Source: Lamellibrachia columna
Taxonomy: Eukaryota; Annelida; Polychaeta; Sabellida; Siboglinidae
Length of the DNA: 64,000 bases
NCBI GenBank assembly: GCA_963662155.1
Contig: OY759261.1
Coordinates: forward strand, 72,383,604 to 72,447,603
Direction: 5' to 3'
Made by a program: the position numbers and the translations under genes. The notes below the pieces were generated by a model. That model made no database searches and was not told where the DNA came from. It worked only from the letters and a program-made list of their open reading frames with translations. This document shows positions 1 to 10,741 of the stretch, in pieces (position 1 is the first letter of the stretch; each line of letters starts with the position of its first letter).

Positions 1-2
1 AT

Positions 3-227
3 TGTATTAGTAAAGTAGTTGGGATCATAACAAAGACACTGGAGCAATTGATGCGGATCTCCATGGAAGGTTGCGACTTGGAGCACTTTGATCCCAAGGC
101 GACACCAGATCTCTTCTTCACATCTAGGCGCCACCCGAACGTTCAGCCCTATGGGAAGCATTCCCAGCTCGAAGGCACAGCCTCAGTAGATGTTGTCTCC
201 AAGAGGCAAAACACTGCATGCGAGTGA
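3..227 (+). CDS. 3'-terminal coding fragment, hAT-transposase C-terminus-like (tentative)
   Basis: The frame is open from the window edge to a TGA at 225-227 (about 74 residues), so only the 3' end of the gene is visible. The part reading LEQLMRISMEGCDLEHFDP followed by a basic RRHPN stretch resembles the end of hAT dimerisation domains in ZNF862-like and other domesticated or active hAT proteins, where a short LMRIS.EGP..E.FD motif closes the protein. That match is from memory of the family and is weak. An AATAAA follows at 521-526. It could instead be the last exon of an unrelated host gene. Confidence 0.35.
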   Translation, partial: CISKVVGIITKTLEQLMRISMEGCDLEHFDPKATPDLFFTSRRHPNVQPYGKHSQLEGTASVDVVSKRQNTACE

Positions 228-445
228 CATGAATTAGAGAACCAAGATTACAATGATGACGTGGTTGCTCAGTGACATCTGATAGTGATAGGCACTACAC
301 ATGACTGTTCCCAGCCTGAGGACACAGCCTCAGTAGATGTTGTCTCCAAGAGGCAAAACACTGCATGCAAGTGACATGAATTTTAGAACGGAGATTACAG
401 TGATGCCACGGTTGCTCACACTATGATAGTGATAGGCACTACACG
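161..445. repeat. Two-copy tandem duplication of about 147 bp across a stop codon
   Basis: The block starting TTCCCAGC at 161 recurs at 308 with the same order of sub-blocks: CAGCCTCAGTAGATGTTGTC, then AGGCAAAACACTGCATGC, then GATAGTGATAGGCACTACAC. Copy 1 contains the last codons and stop of the fragment ending at 227. Copy 2 lies in the 3' untranslated region. The duplication therefore post-dates the coding end. Confidence 0.85.
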
Positions 446-520
446 ACTGTTGTGCAACACAGTTCAGTGGGTGTACCTGAATTGAATTTGTACCTGACTT
501 TTGATTTAGTGGTCATGTCA

Positions 521-526
521 AATAAA
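521..526 (+). promoter_or_regulatory. Polyadenylation signal AATAAA
   Basis: A canonical AATAAA lies about 290 bp after the stop of the hAT-like fragment and 250 bp before the piggyBac insertion. It is the natural 3' end signal for that fragment. Confidence 0.5.
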
Positions 527-775
527 ACCTGGAGTCAGATGCCAAGTTTTGCTGTAATACTTATAGGTTAGAAACACGATAACGTTTTTGCAAAAAAAAT
601 GTATTTATATCTTACTTGCCTTAAAAAAAATTGCTACACAAAATGAGCAATTGCTTATCAATTTCCAAATTGATTAGCAATTGTTGCTAATGGTATATTT
701 GATCAAATAAGGTGATGACCAAAAAACAACAAACAAGCCAAATTTTTTCTTCACTTAAAAAAATATAAGTTTTAA

Positions 776-791
776 CCTTTAGAAACCGGTC
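776..791 (+). repeat. piggyBac left terminal inverted repeat
   Basis: CCTTTAGAAACCGG immediately follows the TTAA and pairs with the reverse complement of the right end (3576-3591). Confidence 0.88.
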
Positions 792-1004
792 GCGCGATAT
801 ATCGCGCGACGGCATAGGGGTGGTCATATGTGGTCTGTTGCGGTAATTTCATTGCTCTGGTAGAGGGGTGTAGGGGATTGATCAATAGAGCAATAGCCTA
901 GGCATTCCCTGTAGTAATGGCGTCGCAAATTTTTTTATATTAGTGTTGTTATAGCGTTTTGAAGATTGTTGTTGATAATTTGTGTTCCGCCGTAAAAGTA
1001 AGTA

Positions 1005-3151
1005 ATGGCGCTGCGATCGCGCTTGATCGCAGATCCACACGAGGTGCTTCGAATTATTGATGATATGGAAGATAGTGAATTATCGAATGAAGATGACAGT
1101 GAGACTGACGAAGAAGCCGAAATATCGCTCGCTGTGACGCCTGTTCATTCGGACAGTGAGACTGAAACGATTGATTCGATCGATCCAATCCCGAGTGGAA
1201 GTGGAGTGGTTTCGACAGTTGTAGCTGCTGCTACCAGTGGTAATCTTCATCCTGAAAGCAGCAGTGACACTGACAGCTACAGTGAACAACAGCAAGGTGT
1301 GGCTAGACTGACTAGGTCTAAGGCCAGGGCAACGGCAACGACAGGCAGGCCCAGGCGAGGTAGAGCTACCGCTTCAAAGTCAAGACGTGGACGTGACCGG
1401 TCCCCTATTCACAGAGGGCGTGGTCGTGGACATGGCAGGCCTGTGGCTAGGCCTACAGTTCGTACACCCAGCAGAGATCGTGGTTGGAGTAATGTATTCA
1501 CACCACGACAGAACACTGTTCCCTTTAGTGGAAATGTTGGTCCAACTTTCCGAAGAAATCGCCTGCCCGATGATGTGCGCCCCATTGACGTGTTTGAACT
1601 GTTCTTTGACGGTGATGTAATCGATCTGTTTGTTGAACAAACAAACGCGAACCGACACAGGAAGAAAGCAGCACAGCCTCACCAACACAAGACTCCGTGG
1701 ACAGATACTACCAGCCGTGAGATGAAAGCTTTCTTCGGCATTGTGATATCCATGGGAATTGTACGACTGCCAAAGTTACGCGACTATTGGAGACAGAAAC
1801 AATGGTTGTTTAGAATGCCATCGTTTGCTGAAGTCATGCCGAGAGACTGATTCCTGCAAATATACCGGTATTTGCACGTGTCCGATGACACTCACTTCAT
1901 CCCGAGAGGAGCTGCCAACCATGACCCACTGTTCAAGGTTCGTCCTTTGCTGGAATTGCTGCAGACACGTTTTCGAACGCTATACCAACCCGCGAGAGAT
2001 ATCTCAATCGATGAAAGTATGATTCCATACAAAGGGCGAATATATTTCAAGCAATAGTTTCCGTCGAAGAGAGCCCGGTTTGGTATAAAGGCTTTCGTCA
2101 TGGCCGAGTCCAAATCAGGATATGTATGCGAGATACAAATATACACCGGCGCACGTTTGAATGAAGAAAGAGAAGTCGACCTATCTGGCCGCGTTGTCCG
2201 TGAATTGATGCAGCACTACCACGATGTGGGATACCATCTCTACACTGACAACTACTACACAAAGGTGCCGTTGTTGGAGGAGCTATATGCACAGAAGGTA
2301 AATGAACATTTTATATCAAATCAACAAACTAACAGTACATTTGTATGATGTCTTTTACATATATCTCGTGTTTTTATTGTTGTGCCTAGTATGTATTTTC
2401 TATTACAGCTGCCTTGAATAACATGAATGCCTTCAAATAACACAATTGATTATTGTTGTAGGTGTACTGTTGCGGGACGTCCCGGCCTGATCGCAGTGGG
2501 TTCCCCCGTGAAATCACTGTGAAGTCGTTGCGTGGTAGAAAACGCGGAGACAACATGTGGAGGATGAAGTCGTCGATTGTTGCACAGGTGTGGATCGATA
2601 GTAAACCTGTCCACTTGCTGACAACAATACATGCTCCAGAGTACGACGCATCTGTCGACTTTGCAGATAGAATTGTAAAATACTACAATTGTGCTCGACG
2701 CTCTCGAAGATGGAACCGCCGTGTTATCTTCCACTTGTTGGAGCTGTCAATCCACAATGCGTATGTGATCGACTCATTCTACAGTGATCACCGCAGTGCG
2801 ACCAATGTCTTGATTTAGAAACATCAAAGTTTCCGTGAGTAATTGGCCGATCAGTTGGTTGGTGGTTTTCGCAGTGGACGAAAACGTGCTGGCCGACCAT
2901 CCGATATGTGTGCCACTGAGGCACGACTACAGAATGTCGGGCTACATCACCCGTCAGCTGATGTGAGCAAGGACTGTGCATTGTGTACGAGAAAGGCCAA
3001 AGCATTGCAACCTGGTGGCGTGATTCCACGAGGTGTGAGTCGACACACTTTGGGCATCCGTCGATCGAGTATCAGATGTGTGCAGTGCGGTGTGCATTTG
3101 TGTGTAAAAAATGACACTAATTGTTGGATTGATTGGCACACAAAAGTATAG
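1005..3151 (+). pseudogene. piggyBac (PGBD-type) transposase, broken by four in-frame stops
   Basis: One reading frame runs from the ATG at 1005 through an acidic and Arg/Gly-rich N-terminus (RGRGRGHGRP) into a DDE piggyBac domain. Visible landmarks are DVFELFFDGDVIDLFVEQTN, MKAFFGIVISMGIVRLP, the first Asp block ISIDESMIPYKGR and the second Asp block YTDNYYTKVPLLE. A 164-bp phase-0 insertion (2298-2461) with GT...AG ends interrupts AQK|VYCCGTS and is probably an intron. The tail is Cys-rich (CALC, RCVQCGVHLC), as in the piggyBac C-terminal zinc domain. Stops lie at 1848 (TGA), 2055 (TAG), 2816 (TAG) and 2840 (TAA). The GVDxxDQ block carrying the third catalytic Asp is missing between VKYYN and RRSRRWNRR. 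The copy is dead. At least two stops fit C-to-T decay (CGA to TGA, CAA to TAA). Confidence 0.9.
2298..2461 (+). other. Probable intron in the piggyBac transposase gene
   Basis: The insert begins GTAAATG and ends TTGTTGTAG. Its 164 bp is not a multiple of three and contains frame-breaking AT-rich sequence. Removing it joins AQK to VYCCGTS exactly where related transposases are continuous. Confidence 0.7.
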
Positions 3152-3575
3152 GCAATGTGTCAATCCAAATGTGCTTTGCTAGAAAATGGCATGTGCATAA
3201 AACTAGAAATAATGACGCTACACGGTACTTCAAAATGACTTGTATAGAACAGGAAACAATGAAGATATTTTCTTCAAACTTTGCATCTTTGTGTAGTTTT
3301 TAGTGCAGTTTCTGAATATGTAAACAGTTTTCATATGTGAGTAGTACTTTTTTTGTTATTGTCTAATAAATGTGATGATGTGTCGCCAGCAATAATGATT
3401 GTCAGCCATTTTGAATAAAGTGTGATGTCTGACAACTTATAAACACAAATATTTCACTGTGACTGAATTCTTGAGGATATTACCTTTCCAAAAATGTATA
3501 CATGTGTATTGAAATTCTTTATAGTAATGAAATGACATGCGTTTAAAGAATAGCATAGCAATTTCTAGAAAAAAA

Positions 3576-3591
3576 TCCGGGTCTCTAAAGG
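3576..3591 (-). repeat. piggyBac right terminal inverted repeat
   Basis: TCCGGGTCTCTAAAGG directly precedes TTAA. Its reverse complement begins CCTTTAGAGACCCGG, matching the left TIR. Confidence 0.88.
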
Positions 3592-3595
3592 TTAA

Positions 3596-5263
3596 AAGAA
3601 CGACTAAATTGATTGCATTTTTCAACATGAATACTTGTTATACCAATGACCACAAACCATGGTTGGCATGTAATGTAAGTAAAAGTAGAATTTTGACTAA
3701 ATACTTTTACTTGTAACAAAGTAATTTTATCTAAAGTAACGCGACTATTTACTCCGTTACTTTTATTTACTTCGCAATATATTTTCGTTACATTTTTTGG
3801 GCGAAACCGATGCTGCCTGTGGCGCTCCACCGTCGATGACATTTCATAAACTGATCACAGTCGCCAGGCCAAAAGCTATTAATATAATCGAATCCAGGCC
3901 AGCTCGCGATCATATTTGCATACAAACCTCTCTTTGGGAAATCGACGCAACTACTGTTTTATATCTACGTCAGTGAACGAAGTCTGCCAAATATTGGCAT
4001 AGGTCAGGTCAAGACATGAAATGTCACTTCAAGCACACAACGCTTGAACGCCATCTCAAACCACGATGCAAATGTCTCCATTGCACCATATAATCTAATA
4101 ATCAGTAAGTTTCCATTACGTATTATAAATATTAAAAGTTGCAATTTCGACAATGCATTGATAATCCCCATACACTGACATAATTCTGATATTCGTGAGC
4201 GAACGCGCATCGAGAACCGATTTTCGCCCATTGTCAGCAAATACTTTACCGGCTTACGTCAGCATCAAACAGCATCTTACTTTCACGAATTCATATTGAG
4301 ATGTTTAATAAATTCACAATAATGATTACTCTACAGAACTAAAAAGTAAAGAATTGATACTACTCTGCCATTTGGCAGCATCTTTTCCCAGCAATCCCAA
4401 TGGCTTTTTCAAGCTGATCCATAATAAATAATATCAGGGACAGGGGCCCTGACAGGGCACTTTTAATTGCAATTAGCAATAGCATTCCTCTGTTGCACTG
4501 GTCTATCTTCTGATAAATTCTAGCCCCAGCTGGTACCAGGTAACCAACACAGCTAGCTGCTAAAGCGTGTTGTTTCAATGTTTGTGTGAGCTGATAAGAC
4601 ATGTCTGGGAAGACATGAGAAGGTGGGAGTTCACAAACCAGATGACTTCATCAGCTAGGCATCAAATGTCTTTATTAATTTTACTATGGGCAGTGCTAGG
4701 TTGTATAACCTCTGACCAGTTTCCCTGAGAGGCTACTACTACTACTACTACTACTACTACTGGACTGACCCTCTACCTACTCAGATACAATCACACCTGG
4801 GTATACATATCCTGTTGTACAATCTAGCTCCTCCCATAATCCAGTGGAACAGGTCGATAAAAAGACAAATTGTGCCTCATCATTAATTAAGTAATGCATT
4901 TAACTGAAATTATTTATGACGTGATTTTGCCATCATGCACGGCGATAACAACGAAAATCAACACTTTATTTAGTCATTTACTACGCTCAAAATCACTGTC
5001 AAAGATTTAAGGATACACGCGCCTCATGAAATAACAAAAACTGTGAAATTCGTCGATTTTCTAAAACCAAATTTTTTTGGCATGTACAATGTCTAGTACA
5101 CACTTTCTTAAGTTCATTTTGCTGAACTTGTATCATAAATGTTCTTAAAACCTTTAAATAAGCACCCACCCTAACATTAAAAATCGTCATGTCGCGTAAC
5201 AAGTCATTTAAATCTGCTTGAATAGGCCTCATTTAGAAGCTACGATACAACACAAAATCCAAA
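3596..5263. other. Non-genic stretch, with hAT-like low-complexity ends and an (ACT)n microsatellite
   Basis: I see no gene here. At 3665-3790 the sequence is rich in alternating AGTAA, TTACTTT and GTTAC words, of the kind found at the ends of some hAT elements; this is only suggestive. An (ACT)n run of about 9 units lies at 4733-4761. The rest is unique AT-rich sequence. Confidence 0.5.
4733..4761. repeat. (ACT)n microsatellite
   Basis: An uninterrupted CTACTACTACT run of about 29 bp is directly visible. Confidence 0.95.
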
Positions 5264-6872
5264 ATGAAACACGCCATCTTTGTCAAGAAAAAGATGGATG
5301 CACTGATTTCCCCATTACTCTGCCCAAAATGCAAGCACAGCATGCTGACTTTCAAGACCCATGATGAACTACGCCGTGGTTATGCCCAGAAAGTTGAAGT
5401 TGTTTGCTCAAGATGCACATATGGGAACATCGACTACAGCAGCCCACAGATCGACACCACTGAGCGGCAGTCAAGAAAGCCATTTGACATCAACCACCAT
5501 GCAGTGTTGGCAGCACGAGAGGTGGGGATCGGCCAGCGTGAGATGGTGCGCATGTTTGCCATGCTCAACATCAAGGGTGGCCTTCACCATCGGACATACC
5601 ACAGGTTCAACCGCCAGATTCACAACAAGTTGCTCCATGGCCCAGCGGCAGACACACTCACTACATCACACTCCCTTGTGCACAAGATGTATGATGATAT
5701 CCATAGCCGTACAGATGGACCACGGGACATTACCGTCAGCTATGATGGGACTTGGCACATCAAAGGACACACGTCATCTGTGGGAGCATGCTTCATGATC
5801 GACCAGCTAAGTGGATTTGTCCTTGACTACGTGGAACTTAGCAAGTACTGTGCTGAGTGCACACTGGTTGGGGACAAGCTGACGGGGAAGGAGCGTGAGT
5901 TGTGGCTTGCAGCCCATCGTCAGGTGTGTGAGTGTAACCACACTAGGTCCAGCGGGGCAATGGAGACCGAAGGCGCCAAGATTTTATGGAGACGGTCGGA
6001 AGAAGTAGGGGGATTCTGCTACACTTGCCTGGTGGATGATGGAGATGCAGCATCGCCATACCCAGTGAAGAAAGAGGAATGTCTCAATCACATTGTAAAG
6101 AGAATGTTCAACGGCCTAGAAAATCATCAAGGATGTGAACAGTGAGGTGAAGGCAAACAAGTGGTACAACAAAACGAGTGGTACAACATCTGCGGTGAAG
6201 GCTGCTACATTGCTGACAACAACGTTGAGTGGGAAGGGCCGTGATCGGATGAAGAAGTGGTCGTCCTACTACAGAAAGGCAATTGTTGAGAATGCCCCAG
6301 ATGCAGATGCTGCCCACCACGCTGTTTGGGCCATCTTCTTCCACCACTCCTTCTGCTCTGACACCTGGTGCTACTGGCGACAAGCACAACTTGAAGGTGT
6401 GGATCCTGCCGTCAAGCTGAAGCAGATGAAGCATGACACACCTCTGCCACGAGATGTCAGTGAGCGCCTGATCCCACTGTTTGAGCGCCTGGCCAACCCT
6501 GACCTGCTTTCTCGCTGCATCAAGTTGGTGACCTCCAATGCAAACGAGAGTCTACACTCGAAGGTTTGGAGGAGAGCACCGAAGGCAAAGTATTGTGGCA
6601 AGAAGACGACAGAGATTGTGGTTGCCCTGGCAGTGATGTCATACAACAAGGGAGCTGGTGCATTGTCTGATGCCATCAGTAGTCTGGGTGTGTCACCGGG
6701 CAAGACGTTGCTGCGAGTCACTGCTCAGCTTGACGCGCTTCGTCTTCGAGTTGCCGACAAGGCCGCATAGACCGCAACCAAGACATCCAGGAAAAGAAGG
6801 GCCATGCAGAAGTTGCAACATGACATCAAGATGGTAGCTTCTGAGGGAGTCGTCTATGATGCAGGACACTGA
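5264..6872 (+). pseudogene. Mutator-like (MULE-type DDE) transposase, frameshifted and nonsense-mutated
   Basis: An N-terminal zinc-ribbon-like part (CPKCKHS...VVCSRC) leads into FDINHHAVLAAREVG. A catalytic-core pattern follows: ITVSYDGTWHIKGHTSS (first Asp), SKYCAECTLVGD, SSGAMETEGAKILWRRS, CLVDDGDAASPYPV (second Asp) and SNANESLHSKVWRRAPK (Glu). This order is the Mutator-like transposase domain found in many invertebrate repeat proteins. A one-base shift in the A-run at 6119-6122 (GLE then KIIKDVNSEV) breaks the frame. A TAG at 6768-6770 cuts off the natural tail, which stays open to TGA at 6870-6872 and ends EGVVYDAGH. The core residues survive, so the copy is probably fairly young. I could not find its TIRs. 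Confidence 0.85.
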
Positions 6873-8100
6873 GCGAAACTGGCCATTTGAACTGAATTTT
6901 GTAAGTTATTTCTTCTTGAGAATGTTGGCGAATCCCGCACTCTCCATATTATTATTTCACATTTTATTACAAATGTATATTAAAAATACATTTATAATTA
7001 CTTTCTTGAATCTATATATAATTCCTTGTTGAAATATGGCCACAACAGTGCAATATTAGAGACAATATTGATAGTTGTACTTTAGTATTCTGTTTTTGTC
7101 GTTTTTCTCAAACATTTTCACATATTTTCAGATTTGTGGAAAGTCCCCCGAAAAAAGTTACAAAGATAAGATGCTGAGATTTTCACTGCACACAGATGCA
7201 TCATGGTTCTGTGCAATGAGTGATTTTGAACTAAATCATAAGTGTCTGAGAGACCACATAGTGGGGGTAACGAAAAAAAAAAAAAAAATTTATAATTTAG
7301 CAAAACACTGTTTACCAAAAAAAATTTTTTCCCATCCAAACTACTCAAAACTACTTCATTGCACAACTTGATATATTACTTACTAGAATAAATCAGAAAA
7401 TGAGACCTACATTATTTAAATTTTTCACGGGACTTCCCACAAAACCATACCTATCAGCAATTCTAACATTTCCCGGTTACCATGGTTCAGGGATGAGAAT
7501 GGGTATTAGGATTTTCAGCTGAAATTTTTTTAAGGCGTTCTGAGAGGGCAGAAGCCCCTTATTCAGGTCCAGAATGAAGCCCAGTGGGGCCCCCATGGGG
7601 CAAAGCCCACTGAAGCCACTGAAATTTGAGCATTTTATGGTCAGTAAGTTGGCCCATAATTCAAAGAATCATATTATTTTTAAATCATTCTAACTTTATA
7701 ATTATGTAAATTACAAATGAAATCCATGCATCATCATTATCACAACAAAACTTCCTAAATTAAAACTTAGTTAGCCAAACCTTTCTTTCTCTTCCCCTTA
7801 ATCCCATGGAGTATTGGCATGACATGCATTCTTTTTCATCCTCTTATTGACAACTGCCTCTTCCACATTTCTCTTCACACTGTCTCTCAACCTTAATCTT
7901 CTGTATACAATGATCTCTCTGCCAATGTCTCACTTTGAGAGGTAACAAGTTCTTACATTCAAAAACTTATTATAAACAGTCACAGAGATTATATACTGTG
8001 TATGAAAGAATGTAAGTAAAGTCCATACTCAAATTGTCTGAATAAGACTAATTTGAGTCATGATGTTTTACAATTACACTATTCCGTGGTCACTGCCACG
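6873..8100. other. AT-rich non-genic stretch with a weak foldback
   Basis: No coding signal is seen. TTGTGGAAAGTCCCCCGAAAA (7132-7152 region) is a near inverted copy of TTTTCACGGGACTTCCCACAAA (about 7424-7445), so a 300-bp foldback or MITE may lie between them. A poly-A/T tract at 7270-7290 and 7318-7330 is simple sequence. Confidence 0.4.
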
Positions 8101-8293
8101 GGGCACGGACACAGCACACTGCTACTGCACTGGCCTTGCCTAGGCTATGCATATGGTGATCTATGACAATTGCAATGAATGGGGTTTACTAAAGCAAGCA
8201 TTTATTTCATTGTACAAAAGTCATAGCACCAGCAAGTACCAATTAAAATTTCATGGCGACAACGACAGAATCCGAATGGGAAATGGTGGCGCC
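8101..8293 (+). repeat. Dispersed repeat, copy 1 (second copy at 21045-21240)
   Basis: The segments CACTGGCCTTGCCTAGGCTA, ATGGGGTTTACTAAAG, CATTGTACAAAAGTCA, CCAATTAAAATTTCATGGCG and ACAGAATCCGAATGGGAAA occur in the same order near 21045-21240. Both copies end at the same GGTGGCGCCA. Two copies 13 kb apart in the same orientation indicate an interspersed element of unknown class. Confidence 0.85.
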
Positions 8294-8307
8294 ACCACAC
8301 AACTAAC

Positions 8308-8352
8308 AAATCGCTCGCCTAAATTAATTTGGCATATTTAGGTGAGCGATTT
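8308..8352. repeat. Hairpin-forming inverted repeat
   Basis: AAATCGCTCGCCTAAAT (8308-8324) pairs with ATTTAGGTGAGCGATTT (8336-8352) with one mismatch and an 11-nt loop. It starts just after the end of the dispersed repeat and could be the end structure of another small element. Confidence 0.75.
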
Positions 8353-8739
8353 ATCGCTCGCCTTTTGTTTTCAAACGTGAAGCCCTGCATGTGCAGGAGC
8401 AACATCTTGCCTAAAATATGATGCACTGATGCGTTCTTTTTCTCTGTCCACACATGGTGAAAGAATTACGTCTGTTATGTGCACACTAAGCCAGTCAGAA
8501 ATGAGAAGAACAACCAATGTTTGAACAAAACCATATTCAGAGAGTGAAGAAATGGGCAGATGGCACCACAAATTTCTGCCTTGTGATACCACTACTGAGA
8601 AAGCTTTGGCTGCCGATAACAGTATGAGTGGAGTTCAAGATCTTGCTCCTTGTACGTCGAGCTCTGATATATCAATGGATATGCACTGAATTATATCGTT
8701 AATTGAGTCACTCTATGTTAGCCAATTTGATCATTGCAC

Positions 8740-9024
8740 TCTCGTGTACTCAACCTGCTTTGCATTTGGCAAGCCAGGCGAGATACTGCAGCCCCAACAC
8801 TGTGGAACTCACTGTCATGTGGAACTCACTGCCATGTGGAACTCACTGCCATGTGGAACTCACTGCCCTGTGGAACTCACTGCCATGTGGAACTCACTGC
8901 CATGTGGAACTCACTGCCATGTGGAACTCACTACCATGGCAGCTGACATCAACAGTAACAACGGATGTTGGTTTTAAAACACATATAAGAAGATTCACCT
9001 GTTTTCCAGAACATTTTGCACCAT
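8740..9024 (+). pseudogene. LINE reverse-transcriptase 3'-end fragment expanded by an internal minisatellite
   Basis: Frames around the array read RRDTAAPTLWNSL before it and NSLPWQLTSTVTTDVGFKTH before a stop after it. The block AAPTLWNSLP..I....FK..L is the usual C-terminal end of CR1/L2-type LINE ORF2 proteins. The array sits exactly at the WNSL codons. Everything upstream of the last 60 or so residues is absent, as in a 5'-truncated LINE. Confidence 0.65.
8802..8937. repeat. 17-bp minisatellite, 8 copies, inside a LINE end
   Basis: The unit is GTGGAACTCACTGCCAT. Eight near-identical copies run head to tail, with single-base variants GTCAT, GCCCT and ACCAT. 17 bp is not a multiple of three, so all three frames stay open without meaning. 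Confidence 0.97.
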
Positions 9025-9690
9025 GAGCAGCGACTGCTCGGGAAGTACCTTTTACATTTTATGACCTTTGACATAGATTCTTAGATTGTCAATGATGAGT
9101 AGTTATGCATAACAAATCTTCCTATTATGTGATTCATGTAAGGAAGCCTAAAAATAAAGCATTATTCATATTCTAGCAAACTGACATAATGATAGAGAAA
9201 TTTGCCAAATGGCCTAGATCATAAATTTTGCTGTAATTAAATATTATGTAATCACATCTTTCTACATTCCACATGTATACATTCATTAGAAAACATCACC
9301 AGTGTCAAGACTCCCAAATTATGTTTCTTTATAACCTATTTAGTAAGGGATGCTCTAAAAAATCTGATCTATGCCACCACACGAAGTTAGCTTTGTTGGG
9401 GGGTCAATAGCAGCTATTTCGCTTAGCACTATACTTCAATGTATTTTTCTCCAAAACATTGCATATTTTTAATCACAGTACATAAGGGTGCTTATTTTGA
9501 GTGCATGCAGGCAGTTTTGCAATAACGGCTGAATACAAACAGTATATATGTGAGGGCTACAACATGCAAAACGAGGACATTTTCACAGGTATCAACAGGT
9601 CAAAGTAATTCAAAGTTTCATGTAGCAGGGGACAGGTCTGAGGGTAAATTACATTAATTCTGAGCAGTGTCATACATCAGTGTTTTGACA
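9025..9690. other. Non-genic AT-rich stretch
   Basis: I see no gene, repeat array or recognisable element. It may contain diverged LINE 3' untranslated sequence at its left edge and the decayed start of the next LINE fragment at its right edge. Confidence 0.4.
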
Positions 9691-9729
9691 TCATTCCTAG
9701 ACAACCCTAAATCAACATAATTTTGTGCC

Positions 9730-10285
9730 ATTATATAAAGCTTTAGTTAGGAGTCATCTAGATTATGCAATATCAATATGGTCCCCTTATAAACAGAAAT
9801 ATAACATCGAAAATGTGCAGACAGCTTCCTGGTAAGAAGAATATTCCTTATGAGGAAAGACTGAAACTTCCTACACTTACACATAGACGAACTCGTGGTG
9901 ATATGATTGAGGTATATAAACTGCTCCATGGGAAATATGACAGTGATGTATCTAACATTATTAAGCTGCACAAAGACAGTGATACATGGGAAGGAACAAG
10001 GGGTCATAGTTTGAAATTGTTTATAGAACGTGCTTGTACAAATGTTAGAAAAGAAAGCTTATCACTTAGAGTTACCAGACCATGGAATGATCTACCGGAA
10101 GTAGTTGTAACTGCCCCAAGCGTCAACTCATTTAAAAACCGTCTAGATAGACATTGGAGTACTGAGGAGTTTCTCTACACTTACAAAGCTGCCTTGCCAG
10201 GAAGTTGTAGAGCATTCCAAGAGAAGGTTCAAGATCTGACCACCGTCACCGAGGCCACCGCCTACGGTCAGGAAGAACCTAAGTA
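9730..10285 (+). pseudogene. CR1-like LINE ORF2 C-terminal fragment
   Basis: The first segment reads KALVRSHLDYAISIWSPYKQ. After a frameshift near 9818 it continues as PYEERLKLPTLTHRRTRGDM, IEVYKLLHGKYDSDV and VTRPWNDLPEVVVTAPSVNSF then KNRLDRHW. This is the standard layout of the region after the RT domain in CR1-like LINEs: LVRSHLDYA..W.P, YEERL, RR.RGD.IE.YK and W..LP..VV.A.S...FK. The frame ends at TAA just after 10285. The element is 5'-truncated and frameshifted. Confidence 0.8.
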
Positions 10286-10343
10286 AACCTAAGTAATCAG
10301 TAAACATTTTAACATATGGAACTCTGCGAATAACAAAACTCAC

Positions 10344-10630
10344 CTTTTTATCACAGAGCTCTTTGAATTCATGCGTCGTCCAGTGACGGTCTTTGAAGAA
10401 TTTTGTAGTGTTTCTCTTGTAGAACAAGTCCCAGTTTCTTTGCGCCTCTTCCTCGAGTTTCTGCTGTTTGAACGCTGACACAAGCTCTGTGTCTCTCCCA
10501 AGTCTCTCCTGTTCCTCGGTTGTCAACTCCCGGGCAGCCAACAAGGTCAGGGGGAATGGCAGAGAAGTTGGGGACGCTGCATCAGTTTCATGGCTCTCTG
10601 CTGGTAGTCTTCCACTGGCAAGCATTGTAC
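10344..10630 (-). CDS. METTL6: METTL6-type tRNA N3-methylcytidine methyltransferase, first coding exon
   Basis: Read on the - strand, ATG at 10625 starts 94 codons ending at a GTGAGT donor (10343 downward, phase 0). ELTTEEQERLGRDTELVSAF, then KQQKLEEEAQRNWDLFYKR and NTTKFFKDRHWTTHEFKEL, is the highly conserved N-terminal block of METTL6. That cytosolic SAM-dependent enzyme makes m3C32 in serine tRNAs. Upstream, CTTTTGTTTTAG gives an acceptor at 10631, so the ATG lies in an internal exon preceded by a non-coding exon. The next exon, carrying the SAM-binding GxGxG motif, is not seen at lower coordinates; a LINE fragment occupies the start of the intron. It may lie beyond the window, or this exon may be orphaned. 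METTL2/8 are the alternatives, but the block fits METTL6 better. Confidence 0.75.
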
Positions 10631-10725
10631 CTAAAACAAAAGTGAATTGTTTACAAAACTACAATATCATAGGCAAGGGACATGGCTTGTCTGAAAATGC
10701 GCCGCCGCTCAGCTTTAGAATAGTT

Positions 10726-10741
10726 GTTTGCCTAGGAAACG
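10726..10741. promoter_or_regulatory. X-box-like palindrome near the METTL6-type 5' region
   Basis: GTTTGCCTAGGAAAC at about 10727-10741 resembles an RFX X-box (GTTNCC..GGNAAC) with a one-base asymmetry. It lies about 110 bp upstream of the exon on the METTL6 strand, next to a CG-rich stretch (GCGCCGCCGC). The functional role is inferred only. Confidence 0.3.

Larger units (their letters stand above)
772..3595 (+). mobile_element. piggyBac-family DNA transposon with TTAA target-site duplications
   Basis: TTAA (772-775) is followed by CCTTTAGAAACCGG. The other end reads CCGGGTCTCTAAAGG followed by TTAA (3592-3595). The two ends are inverted repeats of about 15 bp with two differences, and TTAA flanks are the hallmark of piggyBac. 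The element is about 2.8 kb and carries one transposase gene on the + strand. A 22-bp perfect palindrome (789-810, centred on ATATAT) lies just inside the left TIR and has no counterpart at the right end. Two AATAAA signals (3365-3370, 3414-3419) precede the right TIR. Confidence 0.92.

Noticed and set aside
10143..10286. Extension of the METTL6-type frame past 10344 on the - strand
   Set aside because: The open frame continues by chance into sequence that is better explained as the end of a + strand LINE. A perfect GTGAGT donor ends the exon at 10344.
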